Shown piece by piece: positions 30,869 to 41,492 of a stretch of 64,000 nucleotides of DNA. Position 1 is the stretch's first letter, and every line of letters begins with the position of its first letter. Below the pieces are notes generated by a model. That model was not told the DNA's origin. It worked only from the letters and a program-made list of their open reading frames with translations, and did no database searches. Both the position numbers and the translations under genes were made by a program. This DNA is from Orientallactaga sibirica (taxonomy: Eukaryota > Chordata > Mammalia > Rodentia > Dipodidae). The DNA lies in assembly GCA_036365145.1 (NCBI GenBank), contig JAEOAD010000040.1, forward strand, positions 13,270,501 through 13,334,500, given 5' to 3'.

Positions 30869-31624
30869 ACAGAGTAAGAGATATGGCTCTAATTTCATTC
30901 TTCTGCAGGTAGATATCCAGTTTTGCCAGCACAACTTATTAAACAGGCTGTCTTTTTTTTTTTTTTTTTTTTTTAATCCAGTGAATGTTTTTGACACCTT
31001 TGTCAACAGTCAGATGAATGTAGCTGTGTGGGTTGATTTCTGGGTCCTTAATTATATTCCATTAGTTTACAAGTCTGTCTTTGTAACAGTGACTCTGTAG
31101 TGTAGTGAGGTTAGGTAATATGATGCCTCAGGCTTCTTTCTACTTAGGATTGCTTTGATGGTTCATATAATTTTTTTATTTATTTGAGAGAGACAGAGAC
31201 AGAGAGAGAGAGGAAGAGACAGAGAGAGAATGGATGCTTCAGGGCCTCTCAGCTGCTGTGAACAAATTCCAGACCTGTGCACCCCCTTGTGTACATGTGT
31301 GGCATTGCGTGTTTGCATCACTTTTGAGTCTGGCTAAACGTGGGACCTGGAGAATCAAACAGGTGTTCTTAGGCTTCGCAGGCAGGCACCTTAACCACTA
31401 AGCCATCTCTCCAGCCCTCATATAAATTTTAAGATTTTTTCCTAGTTCTGTGAAGAATGTTATTGGACTCTTAATGGTGATTGCATTGAATTGTACATTC
31501 CTTTTGATAGTATACCCATTTTCATGTCAATTCCACCAATCCAGGAACATGGAAGGTCTTTTCATGGCTTAGTATCGTTTTCAATTTCTTAGCATTTCCC
31601 AAAATGTCCAGAAGTCCCAGGGTT
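30543..31624 (-). mobile_element. L1 ORF2 region, antisense, split
   Basis: Antisense phrases of the L1 ORF2 3' part in order: 'cttttgctgtgcaaaagctg', 'ccagttttgccagcacaact', 'tgatgcctcaggcttctttc', 'ttctgtgaagaatgttattg', 'aattccaccaatccaggaac'. It carries (GT)n at 30829-30866, a T-run at 30953-30974 and a SINE at 31171-31417. Frames are broken; it is a decayed pseudogene. Confidence 0.75.
31171..31417 (-). mobile_element. DIP-like SINE, form B, inside L1
   Basis: 8-bp duplication tcatataa at 31163-31170 and 31418-31425. Confidence 0.95.
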
Positions 31625-31775
31625 CAGCTAGAGTGTTGCACATGCCTTTAATCCCAGCACTCGGGAAGCAGAGGTTGGAGGATCGCTGAGAGTTTGAGGC
31701 CACCCTGAGACTACATAGTGAATTCTAGGTCAGCCTGAGCTAGAGTGAGACCCTACCTTTGAAAATCCAATATAT
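31625..31775 (+). mobile_element. B1 SINE
   Basis: Sense copy with an altered head ('agctagagtgttgcacatgc'). A TA/TG microsatellite follows (31770-31812). Confidence 0.85.
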
Positions 31776-31819
31776 ACATACATATATATGTGTGTGTGTG
31801 TGTATATATATATTGCTAG

Positions 31820-31960
31820 GCAGATGCACAAGGTGGCGCATATATCTGGAGTTCATTTGCAGTGGTTGGAGGCCCTGGTGCACCCATTCTCTCTCTCTCA
31901 CTCTCTGCCTCTTTCTCTCTGTCTGTTGCTAATAAATAAATAAAAATAAACAAACGAAAA
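31820..31960 (+). mobile_element. DIP-like SINE, form A, 5'-truncated
   Basis: Begins at 'cagatgcacaaggtggcgca', with no tRNA-like half. Confidence 0.9.
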
Positions 31961-32510
31961 ATATTACCAGGAAAATGCTGAGAATAAATGATTATTGTGT
32001 GCTCAGCCATAAGCGGGACATCTGTATATCACTCTCCACCAAGGAGACGTATTGAGAAGAGGGGATGGAACGGATGCAAAAGCCAGAGGAAAGGAGGAAG
32101 GCTGTGAAATGCTGTGTTCTAGATGTGACTCTTGCACTCGTGAACTCAGAGCAGCTGTACTTACCTGCGCAAGATGGAGCCCATTAACGTTCTGTCCCAG
32201 AGGCGGAGGAAGTGTCACGGAGGTCGGTGGTGTAGCCACTGGTCAATTACCCATACTCCAGTCCATAACTCCACCCCATCCTCTGCCCTCCCCTCCCGCT
32301 TTCTCATGTAAGCAACCCTAATTTAACTCAATGGGTCACAAACACACACACAAGACGTGAAAGTGGGAAGGGATTAGTTGGGAAGAAGGGATTTAGCTGG
32401 AGTGGGAGGAGCTAAGAAAAAGCCATGGGGGTGAATGTGATCAAAATATGTTGTATACGTGCATGAAATGGTCAAAAATAAAATAAATATAAATCTAAGA
32501 AACAAACAAA
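31961..32510 (+). mobile_element. L1 3' UTR, sense
   Basis: 'tgctgagaataaatgattat', 'cataagcgggacatctgtat', then the terminal 'gtgatcaaaatatgttgtat' and an A-rich tail near 32470-32510 match rodent L1 3' ends. No ORF2 precedes it. Confidence 0.65.
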
Positions 32511-32560
32511 AGCCATGGCCAGGCTCTGCCAGAGCTCTTACAGGGGCCCAGAGTTATATT

Positions 32561-32707
32561 ATTGTTTTTTCAAGGCAGGGTCTCGCTCTAGCTCAGGCTG
32601 ACCTGCAATTAACTATGTGGTTTCAGGGTGGCCTCGAACTCACATCGATCCATCTACCTCGGCCTCCCGAGTGCTGGGATTAAAGGCGTGCGCCACCACG
32701 CCCGGCT
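32561..32707 (-). mobile_element. B1 SINE
   Basis: Duplication ccagagttatatt (32548-32560) versus ccagagttctatt (32708-32720). Confidence 0.95.
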
Positions 32708-32720
32708 CCAGAGTTCTATT

Positions 32721-33628
32721 TTTATCCGATGTTCCTGATGACCTTTGGTGCCAGGTAAGTTTGGGAAACTCTGCTGTCATCTGCCCAGTCTGGCAGCAGA
32801 ACGCAAGTTCTGTCACCCATAAAGCAGGCCAAGGCTGGGAGGGCGGAGTGTCTGGATTCTAGGGATAGGAAAGCACATAATAGGGAGGTACTCTATAAGC
32901 CATAGACCCTTGAGAAACGGGGGAAATCAGAGTCGCGGGGACCCGACCCTGGTTCAGGGCTGGTTCCAGCACCTAACGGGAAACCAGAAGAGGTCGGAGG
33001 TCAAGGTGTCAGTCACTCCTGGCCAACGTGTGGGTGTGATGGTGAACCTCCCCCTCCCTGCCCCTGTCCACTAAACACAAGCAGAACATTGTCCGGACTG
33101 GGGGATCCTAGGCGGCAGCCTTGGGATAAAGAAGCAGATGGTGGCACTCTGGAGAAAGACTTGTTCCCTGGATCACAGCCATGGAAGGCAAAAGGGAAGG
33201 GCCTTGAGACACCAGAAATCACCAAGGAGGTGCAGTAAGGAGATCTTGTTGAGGTGGGGGCTCGACTTCTTTGGGTGTGGATGACAAGGGCTCTAGGTGT
33301 GCTGGAAGCTTCTCCCTCCTATGCGTAGCAGGCTTATGATGGACCATTCGTGTGCTAGGACGGTCCAAGAAGACAGGAAATGCTCTGTGTGGATGCTCTG
33401 AGGAGTCCAGGAAGACCACAAAAAACAACGCCCTTGACAGCTGTCCTGCAGGTGGGCATTATTCTCTCCTGAGGCCAGAGCAGGCAGGTAGGTGGGCCTG
33501 GCATGTGAGGAAGAGCTGGACTGGGGGTTCTATTGAGTCCAGGTGGGGTTAATAGACTGTGACCATAAAAGGATGGACAGGTACAAGTCTTTCTGAGATT
33601 TTGAATGCTAGCCCAGAACATCCTTCTA
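32721..33628. other. GC-richer unique block
   Basis: About 900 bp of higher-GC, repeat-free sequence. Overlapping open frames on both strands (33013-33678) reach about 107 codons but show no recognisable domain. An exon or old LTR cannot be excluded. Confidence 0.45.
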
Positions 33629-33640
33629 AATTTTAAGACA

Positions 33641-33808
33641 TAGTTGGATGTGATGGCGCACGCCTTTAATCCCAGCACTCGGGAGGCAGAGGTAGGAGGA
33701 TCGCCATGAGTTCAAGGCCACCCTGAGACTACATAGTGAATTCCAGGTCAGCCTGAGCTACAGTGAGACCCTACCTCAAAAAGAAAAATAAAAAATAAAA
33801 ATAAAATA
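33641..33808 (+). mobile_element. B1 SINE
   Basis: Flanked by aattttaagaca (33629-33640) and aaatttaagaca. Tail (AAAAT)n. Confidence 0.9.
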
Positions 33809-33877
33809 AAATTTAAGACATTTGTCCCTTTCTCTTGTCAGGAATCTTGCATTATTCTCTTCATGTTCAAAAGAAAA

Positions 33878-34140
33878 GGGCTGGAGAGATGGCTTAGTGG
33901 TTAAGTCACCTGCCTGTGAAGCCCCTTCAAATCTCCAGGTTCTCATGTTTAGCCAGATGCAAAGTAATGCAAGGGTGCAATGCCACACTTGCCCACAAGG
34001 GGGCGCCCATGTCTGGAGTTAGTTCACAGTGGCTGAAAGGCCCTGGCATGCCCATTCTCTCTACCTCCCTCTTCCTCTCTCTCTGTCTCTCAAATAAAAA
34101 GAAAAAGAAAAGAAAAGAACAAAGAAAAGAAAAGAAAAGA
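33878..34140 (+). mobile_element. DIP-like SINE, form B
   Basis: Keeps 'tgcccacaagggggcgcc' (33990-34007), a CTCF-like motif. The B-box region lost 'taagaacg'. Tail (AAAAG)n. Confidence 0.95.
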
Positions 34141-34222
34141 CACACCTATTGGATTATGGTTATGCTTTGCACTTTATGGTTGGTTCTCATCTAGAACTAT
34201 TTCACAAATGGGAGTAAATTTT

Positions 34223-34424
34223 TTTTTAATTTTATTTATTTGACAGAGAAAGAGACAGATAGAAAGAGAGAGAACAGGAGCTCCAGGGCCCCCAGCCATG
34301 GCAAACAAACTCCAGACACATGCGCCACTTTGCGCATCTGGCTTTACGTGGGTTCTGGGGCATTGAACCAGGGTCGTTAAACTTTGCAGGTAAGCACCTT
34401 AACCACTGAGCCATCTCCAACCCA
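34223..34424 (-). mobile_element. DIP-like SINE, form D
   Basis: 11-bp duplication gagtaaatttt at 34212-34222 and 34425-34435. Confidence 0.9.
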
Positions 34425-34620
34425 GAGTAAATTTTATTAAATGAATTAGAGGAGTTGGCGTGCTTCACCTTTCAAGAGTTCTCTCTCCTGGACACTACCC
34501 TGCTTGTTGCTCACAACGTGTTGAAATCTCCTGTACCATGAACCTCTCCCACCTCCTCCATCTGTGTGATGTGCCCACCTTTCTCCTCCATGACACTTTT
34601 GTATGTCCCCTTGATTCTTT

Positions 34621-34781
34621 TTTTTTTTTTTTGGTTTTTTTTTCAAGGTAGGGTCTTCCTCTAGCCCAGGCTGACCTGGAATTCACTATGTAGTCTCAGG
34701 GTGGCCTTGAACTCATGGCGATCCTTCTACCTCTGCCTCCTGAGTGCTGGGATTAAAGGCATGCACCACCATGCCCGGCTC
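34621..34781 (-). mobile_element. B1 SINE
   Basis: Perfect 14-bp duplication ccccttgattcttt at 34607-34620 and 34782-34795. Confidence 0.95.
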
Positions 34782-34795
34782 CCCCTTGATTCTTT

Positions 34796-35107
34796 GAAAA
34801 GGTTTGATATATTGCTTTGTAGCGTTCATTAGACAACAATGTATCCTTGATTGTGCAATGAAGAATTTTCTTTCATTAACTCCCTGGATGTCCTGGTAGC
34901 TCCCCTCTTGACCCCTTTTCCAGTTTCATGGGTTTCTATGGCAACACAATAAGGCTATTCATATAACTGTGTTGGGGAGACAGGGTCTCTCTCGATTTTT
35001 TTTTTTTCCAGAGACTGTTCCAGACTGTTGGATGTGCTTCATACATAACAGCTAGCCAGTCAACCTCTAGTGGACTTTCCATCAAGTTCTAGCTGCCTCT
35101 GTGAAAG
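34796..35107. other. Unique sequence
   Basis: T-run at 34997-35008. No gene. Confidence 0.4.
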
Positions 35108-35340
35108 AAACTGGAGAGATAACTCAGTGATTTGGATGTTTGTCTGCAAACCCTAACTTGGGTTTGATTCCCTAATACCAACATAGAGCCAGATGCACAA
35201 AGTGGTGCATGCATGTGGAGTTTTTTCCTTTTTTTTTTTTTTTTTAAATGGCTTAGAGGCCCTGGAGAGCCCATTCCCCTAGTCTCTTTTTCTCTGTTTT
35301 TCTGTTTGTTTCTCCCTGTTTGCAAATAAAAAAATATATT
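35108..35340 (+). mobile_element. DIP-like SINE, form A, with internal T-run
   Basis: 'gtggagtttt' is followed by a T-rich run (about 35220-35246) replacing 'cgtttgcagt'. Tail-to-tail with the next element. Confidence 0.85.
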
Positions 35341-35560
35341 TTTAAATTTTTTATTTATTATTTGCAAGCAGAAAGAGAGAGAGATAGAAGAGAGGCAGAT
35401 GGAGAGAGAATGGGCACTCCAGGGCTTCCAGCCACTGCAAATGAACTTCAGATGCATGTGCCCCTTGTGCATCTGGCTTACGTGGGTCCTGGAGAATCGA
35501 ACCAGGATCCTTTGGCTTCCCAGGCAAATGCCTTAACTGCTAAGCCATCTCTCCAGGCCC
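35341..35560 (-). mobile_element. DIP-like SINE, form A
   Basis: Antisense copy whose tail abuts the tail of the previous sense copy, forming an inverted pair. Confidence 0.9.
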
Positions 35561-35718
35561 TAAAAAAAGTTTTTTTTTTTTTTTTAAAGAAGAAACTTCA
35601 TATATATGCTGTCCCCTGTACATGGCTAAGGGGCAGCAAGAATATGCTCCTTATTTTACTCATGTTGTGAGCGCAACCACGGCACCAACTGATCATCGTT
35701 TGTGACTCTTGGGCAAAC

Positions 35719-36149
35719 TGTATATGGAATGTACTGGTGGAATACAGCTATTATGACTGTATATGGAATGTACTGGTAGAATACAGCTATTATGACTGTA
35801 TATGGAATGTACTGGTGGAATACAGCTATTATGACTGTATATGGAATGTACTGGTGGAATACAGCTATTATGACTGTATATGGAATGTACTGGTGGAATA
35901 CAGCTATTATGACTGTATATGGAATGTACTGGTGGAATACAGCTATTATGACTGTTTATGGAATGTACTGGTGGAATACAGCTATTATGACTGTATATGG
36001 AATGTACTAGTAGAATACAGCTATTATGACTGTATATGGAATGTACGGTGGAATACAGCTATTATGACTGTATATGGAATGTACTGGTGGAATACAGCTA
36101 TTATGACTGTATATGGAATGTACTGGTGGAATAGTTATCATGACTGTAT
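35719..36149 (+). repeat. 39-bp minisatellite, 11 copies
   Basis: Unit starts at tatatggaatgtactgg, at 35721, 35760, 35799 and so on. Copies differ by single bases (tttatgg at 35955; a 1-bp loss near 36046). Since 39 is 13 codons, frames stay open across the array; this is not evidence for a protein. Confidence 0.97.
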
Positions 36150-36658
36150 AATAAATGTGTGAAAATGTAGGTTCTTACCATGGCAACATAAAAAGCTACA
36201 GAATTCCCCAAATCCCCTCATTTATGTAAGAATTATAGAGGAAAGTCCCGTCTGGGCCATTTGTAAAGCAAACCATTCCCATTAAGAAAGTTGAAAACAG
36301 TCATAAGTATATTTTCTCTAGTTTTCAATTTTCACATTTATGTACGAAGCAAAAATAAAAAAAATAGTATTTTTTATTACACCAACTATCAGCTCAGATA
36401 AACAGCTAGCAATAATTAGAATGCTCTCATAGGAATTCTTTCTTTAAAAATGCTGGGTTTTTTGTTGCTCTATTTTCAAAATTCAAATAAGTGACTAATT
36501 TAAGATTGGGGCTCACATGCTCTTCTAGGAATTAGAGTTTTGCTCTGAGGATGCTCAAGCATCGTCAATTTCTGGAGTCCTCTCCTCCATTATACAATAG
36601 AGTCAGTACCAGGAATGGAAAACTTTGGCATGGAAAAAAGATCTTGGACACTGCTCTT
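36150..36658. other. Unique AT-rich sequence
   Basis: No gene or repeat recognised. Confidence 0.4.
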
Positions 36659-36675
36659 AAAAAGAGCCATGTGAG

Positions 36676-36864
36676 AGCTGGAGAGATGGCTTAGTGGTTA
36701 AGGCACTTGCCTGCAAAGCCAAAGGACCCAGGTTCAACTCCCCATGACCCACATATTAAGCCAGATGCACAGGATGATGCATGTGTTTGGATTTCGTTTG
36801 CAGTGACTGGAGGCCCTAGCGTACCCATTCTCTCTAAAATAAATAAATAAAAATATTTTTTTAA
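36676..36864 (+). mobile_element. DIP-like SINE, form A (stack member 1)
   Basis: aaaaagagccatgtgag at 36659-36675 and aaaaagagccaggtgag at 36865-36881 flank it. Confidence 0.95.
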
Positions 36865-36881
36865 AAAAAGAGCCAGGTGAG

Positions 36882-37119
36882 GGCTGGGGAGATGGCTTAG
36901 TGGTTAAGGTGCTTGACTGCAAAGCTAAAGAACCCAGGTTTAATTCCCCAGTACCCATGTAAGACAGATGCACAAGGTGGCACATGTGTCTGGAGTTTGT
37001 TTGCAGTGGCTAGTGGCCCTTGCACGCCCATTCTTTGTCTCTCTCTTTCTCTCTTTCTCTGCCTCTTTCTCCTTCTCTGTCTCATACATAAATAAATAAA
37101 TAGTGGTTTCTTTTTTAAA
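36882..37119 (+). mobile_element. DIP-like SINE, form A (stack member 2)
   Basis: Shares the preceding target copy and is followed by aaaaagagccagatga (37120-37135). Confidence 0.95.
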
Positions 37120-37343
37120 AAAAAGAGCCAGATGAATGCATTTATGTCTATTCTGAGTTTTGGCATCACCATCTCTTGCCTCTGTTACAATGTGGGCAGA
37201 AGGGTTCAAGACTAAAGTGATTTCATGTGGAGAGCAGCACTTATAGGGGTGGTCTGGCAAGCCAAGGCCAGGTATCACAGACTAGTTTGGGAGGGCGGTA
37301 GGGGATGCTTGGAACCAGTAGGGTGACATCAAAAGTCAAAAGA

Positions 37344-37538
37344 AGGGCTGGAGAGGTGGCTTAATGGTTAAGGCTCTTGCCTGCAAAGCCAATGGACCCA
37401 GGTTCGATTCTCCAGTACCCACGTAAGCCAGATACACAAAGTGGTGCATGTGTCTGGAGTTTGTATACAGCAGCAAGAGGCCCTGGTATACCCATTCTCT
37501 CTCTGCAAATGAGTAAATAAATAAATAAAAATTTAAAA
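37344..37538 (+). mobile_element. DIP-like SINE, form A
   Basis: Near-canonical B box 'ggttcgattct'. The 'gtatacagcagcaagaggcc' variant is shared with copies at 19446 and 61172. Confidence 0.9.
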
Positions 37539-38461
37539 GATGTGCATAGTTAAGTTCAGGTCATCCACTGGAAGTTTCCTAGAACATTACAAGTACATAC
37601 CAACCAGCTTTAGAATGACACTGGGCTATGGGCAGTCAAGGGCATTAAACTACAAAGGTAATGTAAGAACAGGTCTGGGCAGAGGACTCCAGATTGTGGA
37701 AGGAGTAGGGATCATGTGTAAGGATCAAGGCAAGCGGAAGCCGTGGGTGGATGCTTTCAGTAGTTCCGGCTCAGCTTCACAATGGACTCTGGAGGAAATT
37801 GCCCTTCTTTTCTATGCCCATGGTGTGATATAATTGTGTTTAAATTTTTCTAGAAGGATAAGGAATAGTGTTGTGACGTAGAGGATATGAACAACCTGAT
37901 ATAATGCCATCTCAGCTCTGTGCCCCTTTTACCTCAATGTCTTGATTAAAGTTGTTTGTGTAAAGATATCTCTCCCGCTCCCCTGACCAAAGGGCAGAGC
38001 CCCTAACAGAGTTAACATCTTCCTTTCACAACCCCCTAAATGCTTAGCACACCTTGCTCTGATATTTGTGTATATGTTTCTGGCACAACTAGCACATAAG
38101 GCATTGCTGATGTTTTTCCTAGTCTGTGGGTCTCTATCAGGCTGAAGTTAAGATTCATAGCTTGTATTTTAGGAGACTAACCCTATCTCCCATGACAACT
38201 TGATAGAAATTAGCTATTGTCTTATCTAATTAGTTATTTGCTCTTGGGATCAGCTTTGAGGCTGTGGATGGTGAATATGAAAGGGGAGACATCAGGATAG
38301 GGGTCAGAGAGCCTCAAAGATACCCAGAGAAAGGAAATAAAATTAGAATCAGAGCACCGCAGTCAAGCTTCATCTATTTAATAATCCAACCCCATGTTAT
38401 TCTGCTTATCGCATCGCACTTTTGTTTCAATGGTGTAGTTTCACCCCTTACCCTTTTGAAA
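37539..38461. other. Unique sequence
   Basis: About 920 bp without recognised repeats. The plus-strand frame at 37540-37833 (97 codons) has no recognisable domain. Confidence 0.45.
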
Positions 38462-38651
38462 TAGTATTTATGAGAGAGAGAAAGAGAGTATACGGGCTTG
38501 CCAGGGCCTCTTGCCACCACACACAAACTCCAAATGAATGCACTACTTTATGCATCTGATTCTATGTGGGTACTGGGGAATCAACCCCCAGGTCATCACA
38601 TAAGGCTTTGCAAGCAAGTGCCTTTAATCACTGAGCCAAATTCCCCAGCCC
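38462..38651 (-). mobile_element. DIP-like SINE, form D
   Basis: Antisense, diverged copy. Confidence 0.8.
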
Positions 38652-38667
38652 TCCCTTACTTACCATT

Positions 38668-38871
38668 TAAAATTTTTTAAATTTATTTGAGAGAGAGAGA
38701 AAGAGAGGCAGTTAGAGAGAATGGGTGTACCAGGGCCTTCAGCCACTGCAAATGAACTCCAAACACTTGTGCCACCTTGTGCATCTGACTTACATGGGTC
38801 CTGGGGAATCAAACCTGGGTCCTTTGGCTTTGCAGGCAAACACTTTAACCGCTAAGTCATCTCTCCAGCCC
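38668..38871 (-). mobile_element. DIP-like SINE, form A
   Basis: Antisense copy ending 'catctctccagccc'. Confidence 0.9.
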
Positions 38872-39318
38872 TCTCTAAAATATTCTCTATCATTGTTCGA
38901 GGGGATGCAGACCATTGAGAGAGAAAAAGTTGCTTTTGTCTTATCGTACCAAGAAAATATCCATCATTCCTGTGTTGGCTTCTTTGAAGTCTTTTCCATC
39001 TTTGACCATGCAGGATGTCCAAAGCAGTGACTATTCTTCCCGTTGATTCTAGGACGACAGAGCTGCTCTTCTCAGTGAGGCAGTCTAGCAAGCCAGGCAA
39101 GGGAAGTGACGAGGCCTTTTACATAAAGACTTGTTCTTTATTATACTTAATTGACACCTACAAACACTCGTCTGGCACCTATTCCTCGCTGGGAGTTGAG
39201 GCAAAAACATGAGTTAGATGCGGCTTTGTAAGGAAGAACATTTTTCATCTCAACCAGCAAAGTGATTCATTATCTGCAAATCTGTCTATAAAGGATAAAT
39301 TATTTTCAAGGAACGTGT
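38872..39318. other. Unique sequence
   Basis: No gene or repeat recognised. Confidence 0.4.
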
Positions 39319-39324
39319 GTAGGT

Positions 39325-39379
39325 TTTTTTAAATTTTTATTTATTTATTTTAGAGCGACAGAGAAAGAGAAGACCCACT

Positions 39380-39422
<43 letters not shown>

Positions 39423-39624
39423 TTACAGAGATAGAGAGAGAGAGAGAGAGAGAGAAAGGGGTGGGGGGGGGGAATGGACACGCCAGGGCCTCTAGCCACT
39501 GCAAACGAACTCCAGATACATGTGCCACCATGTGCATCTGGCTTACGTGAGTCCTGGAGAGTCGAACCCGAATCCTCTGACTTTGCAGGCAAACGCCTTA
39601 ACTGCTAAGCCATCTCTCCAGCCC
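39325..39624 (-). mobile_element. DIP-like SINE, form A, with a second partial tail
   Basis: A partial tail (39325-39378) precedes a full antisense copy with (TTTA)n at 39379-39424. The pair may be one insertion on top of another. Confidence 0.85.
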
Positions 39625-39962
39625 GTTTGCAGGTTTTTTAACTGTTGTATTTGATTTTATAAATTTTTTTGTGCAACTATAAATCTATATCTACATATAT
39701 ATTATATATTACATATTTCATGTGTAACATATATTATACATACATATATACATTATATATACTTGTATATGTATATATAATAACCTGGCCTTTTTCTTGC
39801 AGGAAATCATAATTCTCCTGTCCTGAGACCCTTTCCCTGGATCTTTGAACTGCTTCCATAGTTGTATATTTTATTAACAAATTATCAAAGGATATGCTTC
39901 ATAACTATAGACAGAGTTGTGCTTGATACTTACAATGAAAATTGCCCATTTGGTGCCTTTTA
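39625..39962. other. AT-rich sequence
   Basis: Imperfect TA/TATG microsatellite at 39685-39785. Otherwise nothing. Confidence 0.5.
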
Positions 39963-40168
39963 CCCCTTCCCTCCCTCCCTCTTTCCCTCCCTCCTTTCCT
40001 TCCTCCCTAACTTCCTTCCTTCCTTTTCTTCTTTCCTTCCTTCATTCCTTCCTTCTTTCCTTCCTTCATTCCTTCCTTCTTTCCTTCCTTCCTCCCTCCC
40101 TCCCTTCTTCCCTCCCTCCCTCCCTCCCTCCCTTCCTTCCTTTCTTCCTTCCTTCCTTCCTTCCTTCA
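39963..40168 (+). repeat. (CCTT/CCCT)n polypyrimidine tract
   Basis: About 200 bp almost pure C/T on the plus strand; open frames are low-complexity artefacts. Confidence 0.95.
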
Positions 40169-40216
40169 ACAGGGTCTTGCCATGTAGTCCAGACTCACCT
40201 AAAACTTGCATTCCTG

Positions 40217-40404
40217 GGCTGGAGAAATGACTCAGCAGTTAAGGCACTTGGACCAGGGTTCGATTCCCCAGTACCCACATAAAGCCACATGCACAAAGTG
40301 GTGCATACATCTGGAGTGCCCATTCGCTCTGTCTGTCTCTCTTCTCCCTATCTCTCTCTCTCTGCTTGCAAATAAATAAATAAAAATTAATAAAATATCT
40401 TTAT
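40217..40404 (+). mobile_element. DIP-like SINE, form A
   Basis: Flanked by aacttgcattcctg (40203-40216) and aacttccattcctg (40405-40418). Lost 'ctgcaaagcctaag' after the A box and 'tcgtttgcagtgg' later. Confidence 0.9.
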
Positions 40405-40644
40405 AACTTCCATTCCTGCTGCCCCAGCTTCCCAAGACTTGGAATCATCCTGGTTGTGCACCTTCGTGGCTTGGGTGTCATTTCCAAATGTCCTATAGAA
40501 GCACCTGGCCCTTTACATAAGGATCTGTGCACTGCGTCCCCTCCACTGGCGGCTTTCAGAAGCTCGATGACTCTCTGCTCCAAGTGGGTTTCTCTCCTCT
40601 AGGCAGCATTGGCTACAGTTCTCTTCAGTTGATGACTCCTTGGA

Positions 40645-40968
40645 CGTTTTTAATTGCTTCTTTTTGTGTGTATGTGATATGTGTGTGTGTCCTGTGCACG
40701 CACATGTGGAGGATTCCGAAAGGGAATGCTGGATATCCTCCATTGCTCCTCAGCCTTGCTTCCTTGACACAGGATGTCTCACAGGAACCTGGCGCTTGCT
40801 GTTTTGAGCTAGAACAGCTGACTAGGGAGCCTTAGTGATCCTCCTGTCTCCGCCCCAGTCAGCCCCGAGGTTATAGGCATGCGCGCTCACACCAGCTAGT
40901 TACAGAGGCTCTGGGGTTCCGCGCTTGCATAGTAAGTAATCTAACCCACCAAGGCATCACTCCAGCCC
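40645..40968 (-). mobile_element. B4-like SINE, antisense, decayed
   Basis: TG-rich end, B1-like middle ('cttagtgatcctcctgtctc') and tRNA-like end ('aaggcatcactccagcccc'). Confidence 0.55.
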
Positions 40969-41064
40969 CGACTCCTCAGACATTCATCAATCATCTCCAT
41001 GATACTGCTACTTTTTAATAGTAATTTTTATTTTATATTCATTATAGCAGGTTATTCTTTTTTA

Positions 41065-41293
41065 ATTTTTTTGTTTCTTTTTATTTATTTATTTGAGAGC
41101 AACAGACAGGAAGAGGGAGAGAGAGAAACAGAGAATGAGAGCACCAGGGCCTCCAGCCACTGCAAACGAACTCCAGACACATGCGCCACCTTGTGCATCT
41201 GGCTTATGTGGGTCCTGGGGAATCGAGCCTTGAACTGGGGTCCTTAGGCTTCACAGGCAAGCGCTTAACCACTAAACCATCTCTCCAGCCCCT
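41065..41293 (-). mobile_element. DIP-like SINE, form A
   Basis: 13-bp duplication ttattctttttta at 41052-41064 and 41294-41306. Confidence 0.95.
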
Positions 41294-41423
41294 TTATTCT
41301 TTTTTATTCCCTTGCCCTGGCTCCCTACTGATGCTCTTTGATTATGATGTCACATTTGTTGGGTCCAAGGCATTTCATTGTCTTTTTCAAGATCAAGTGT
41401 TTTCTTACTGTTGTTTTGCTGTG

Positions 41424-41492
41424 ACGGGAATTGAACCCAGGGCCTTGTGCTTGTTAGGGAAATGCATACCACTAAGCTATACCCCCAGCTCC
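41424..41492 (-). mobile_element. ID-like SINE
   Basis: 'gggaattgaacccagggcct' and 'ccactaagctatacccccag' are the antisense B and A boxes of a tRNA-Ala-like ID element. Confidence 0.7.

Noticed and set aside
30543..31624. Active L1 ORF2
   Set aside because: Frames are broken by microsatellites, a T-run and a SINE; only a decayed fragment remains.
35737..36162. 141-codon open frame with a repeated 13-residue peptide
   Set aside because: It is exactly the 39-bp minisatellite read in frame; a second frame is also open, and there is no coding signature outside the array.
39862..40282. Two plus-strand frames of about 120 codons rich in Pro/Ser/Phe
   Set aside because: Product of the CCTT/CCCT tract. 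The same applies to 57360-57779.
40217..40404. tRNA gene suggested by A and B boxes
   Set aside because: The boxes belong to the SINE. No acceptor-stem pairing or complete cloverleaf follows, and dozens of similar copies exist in the window.
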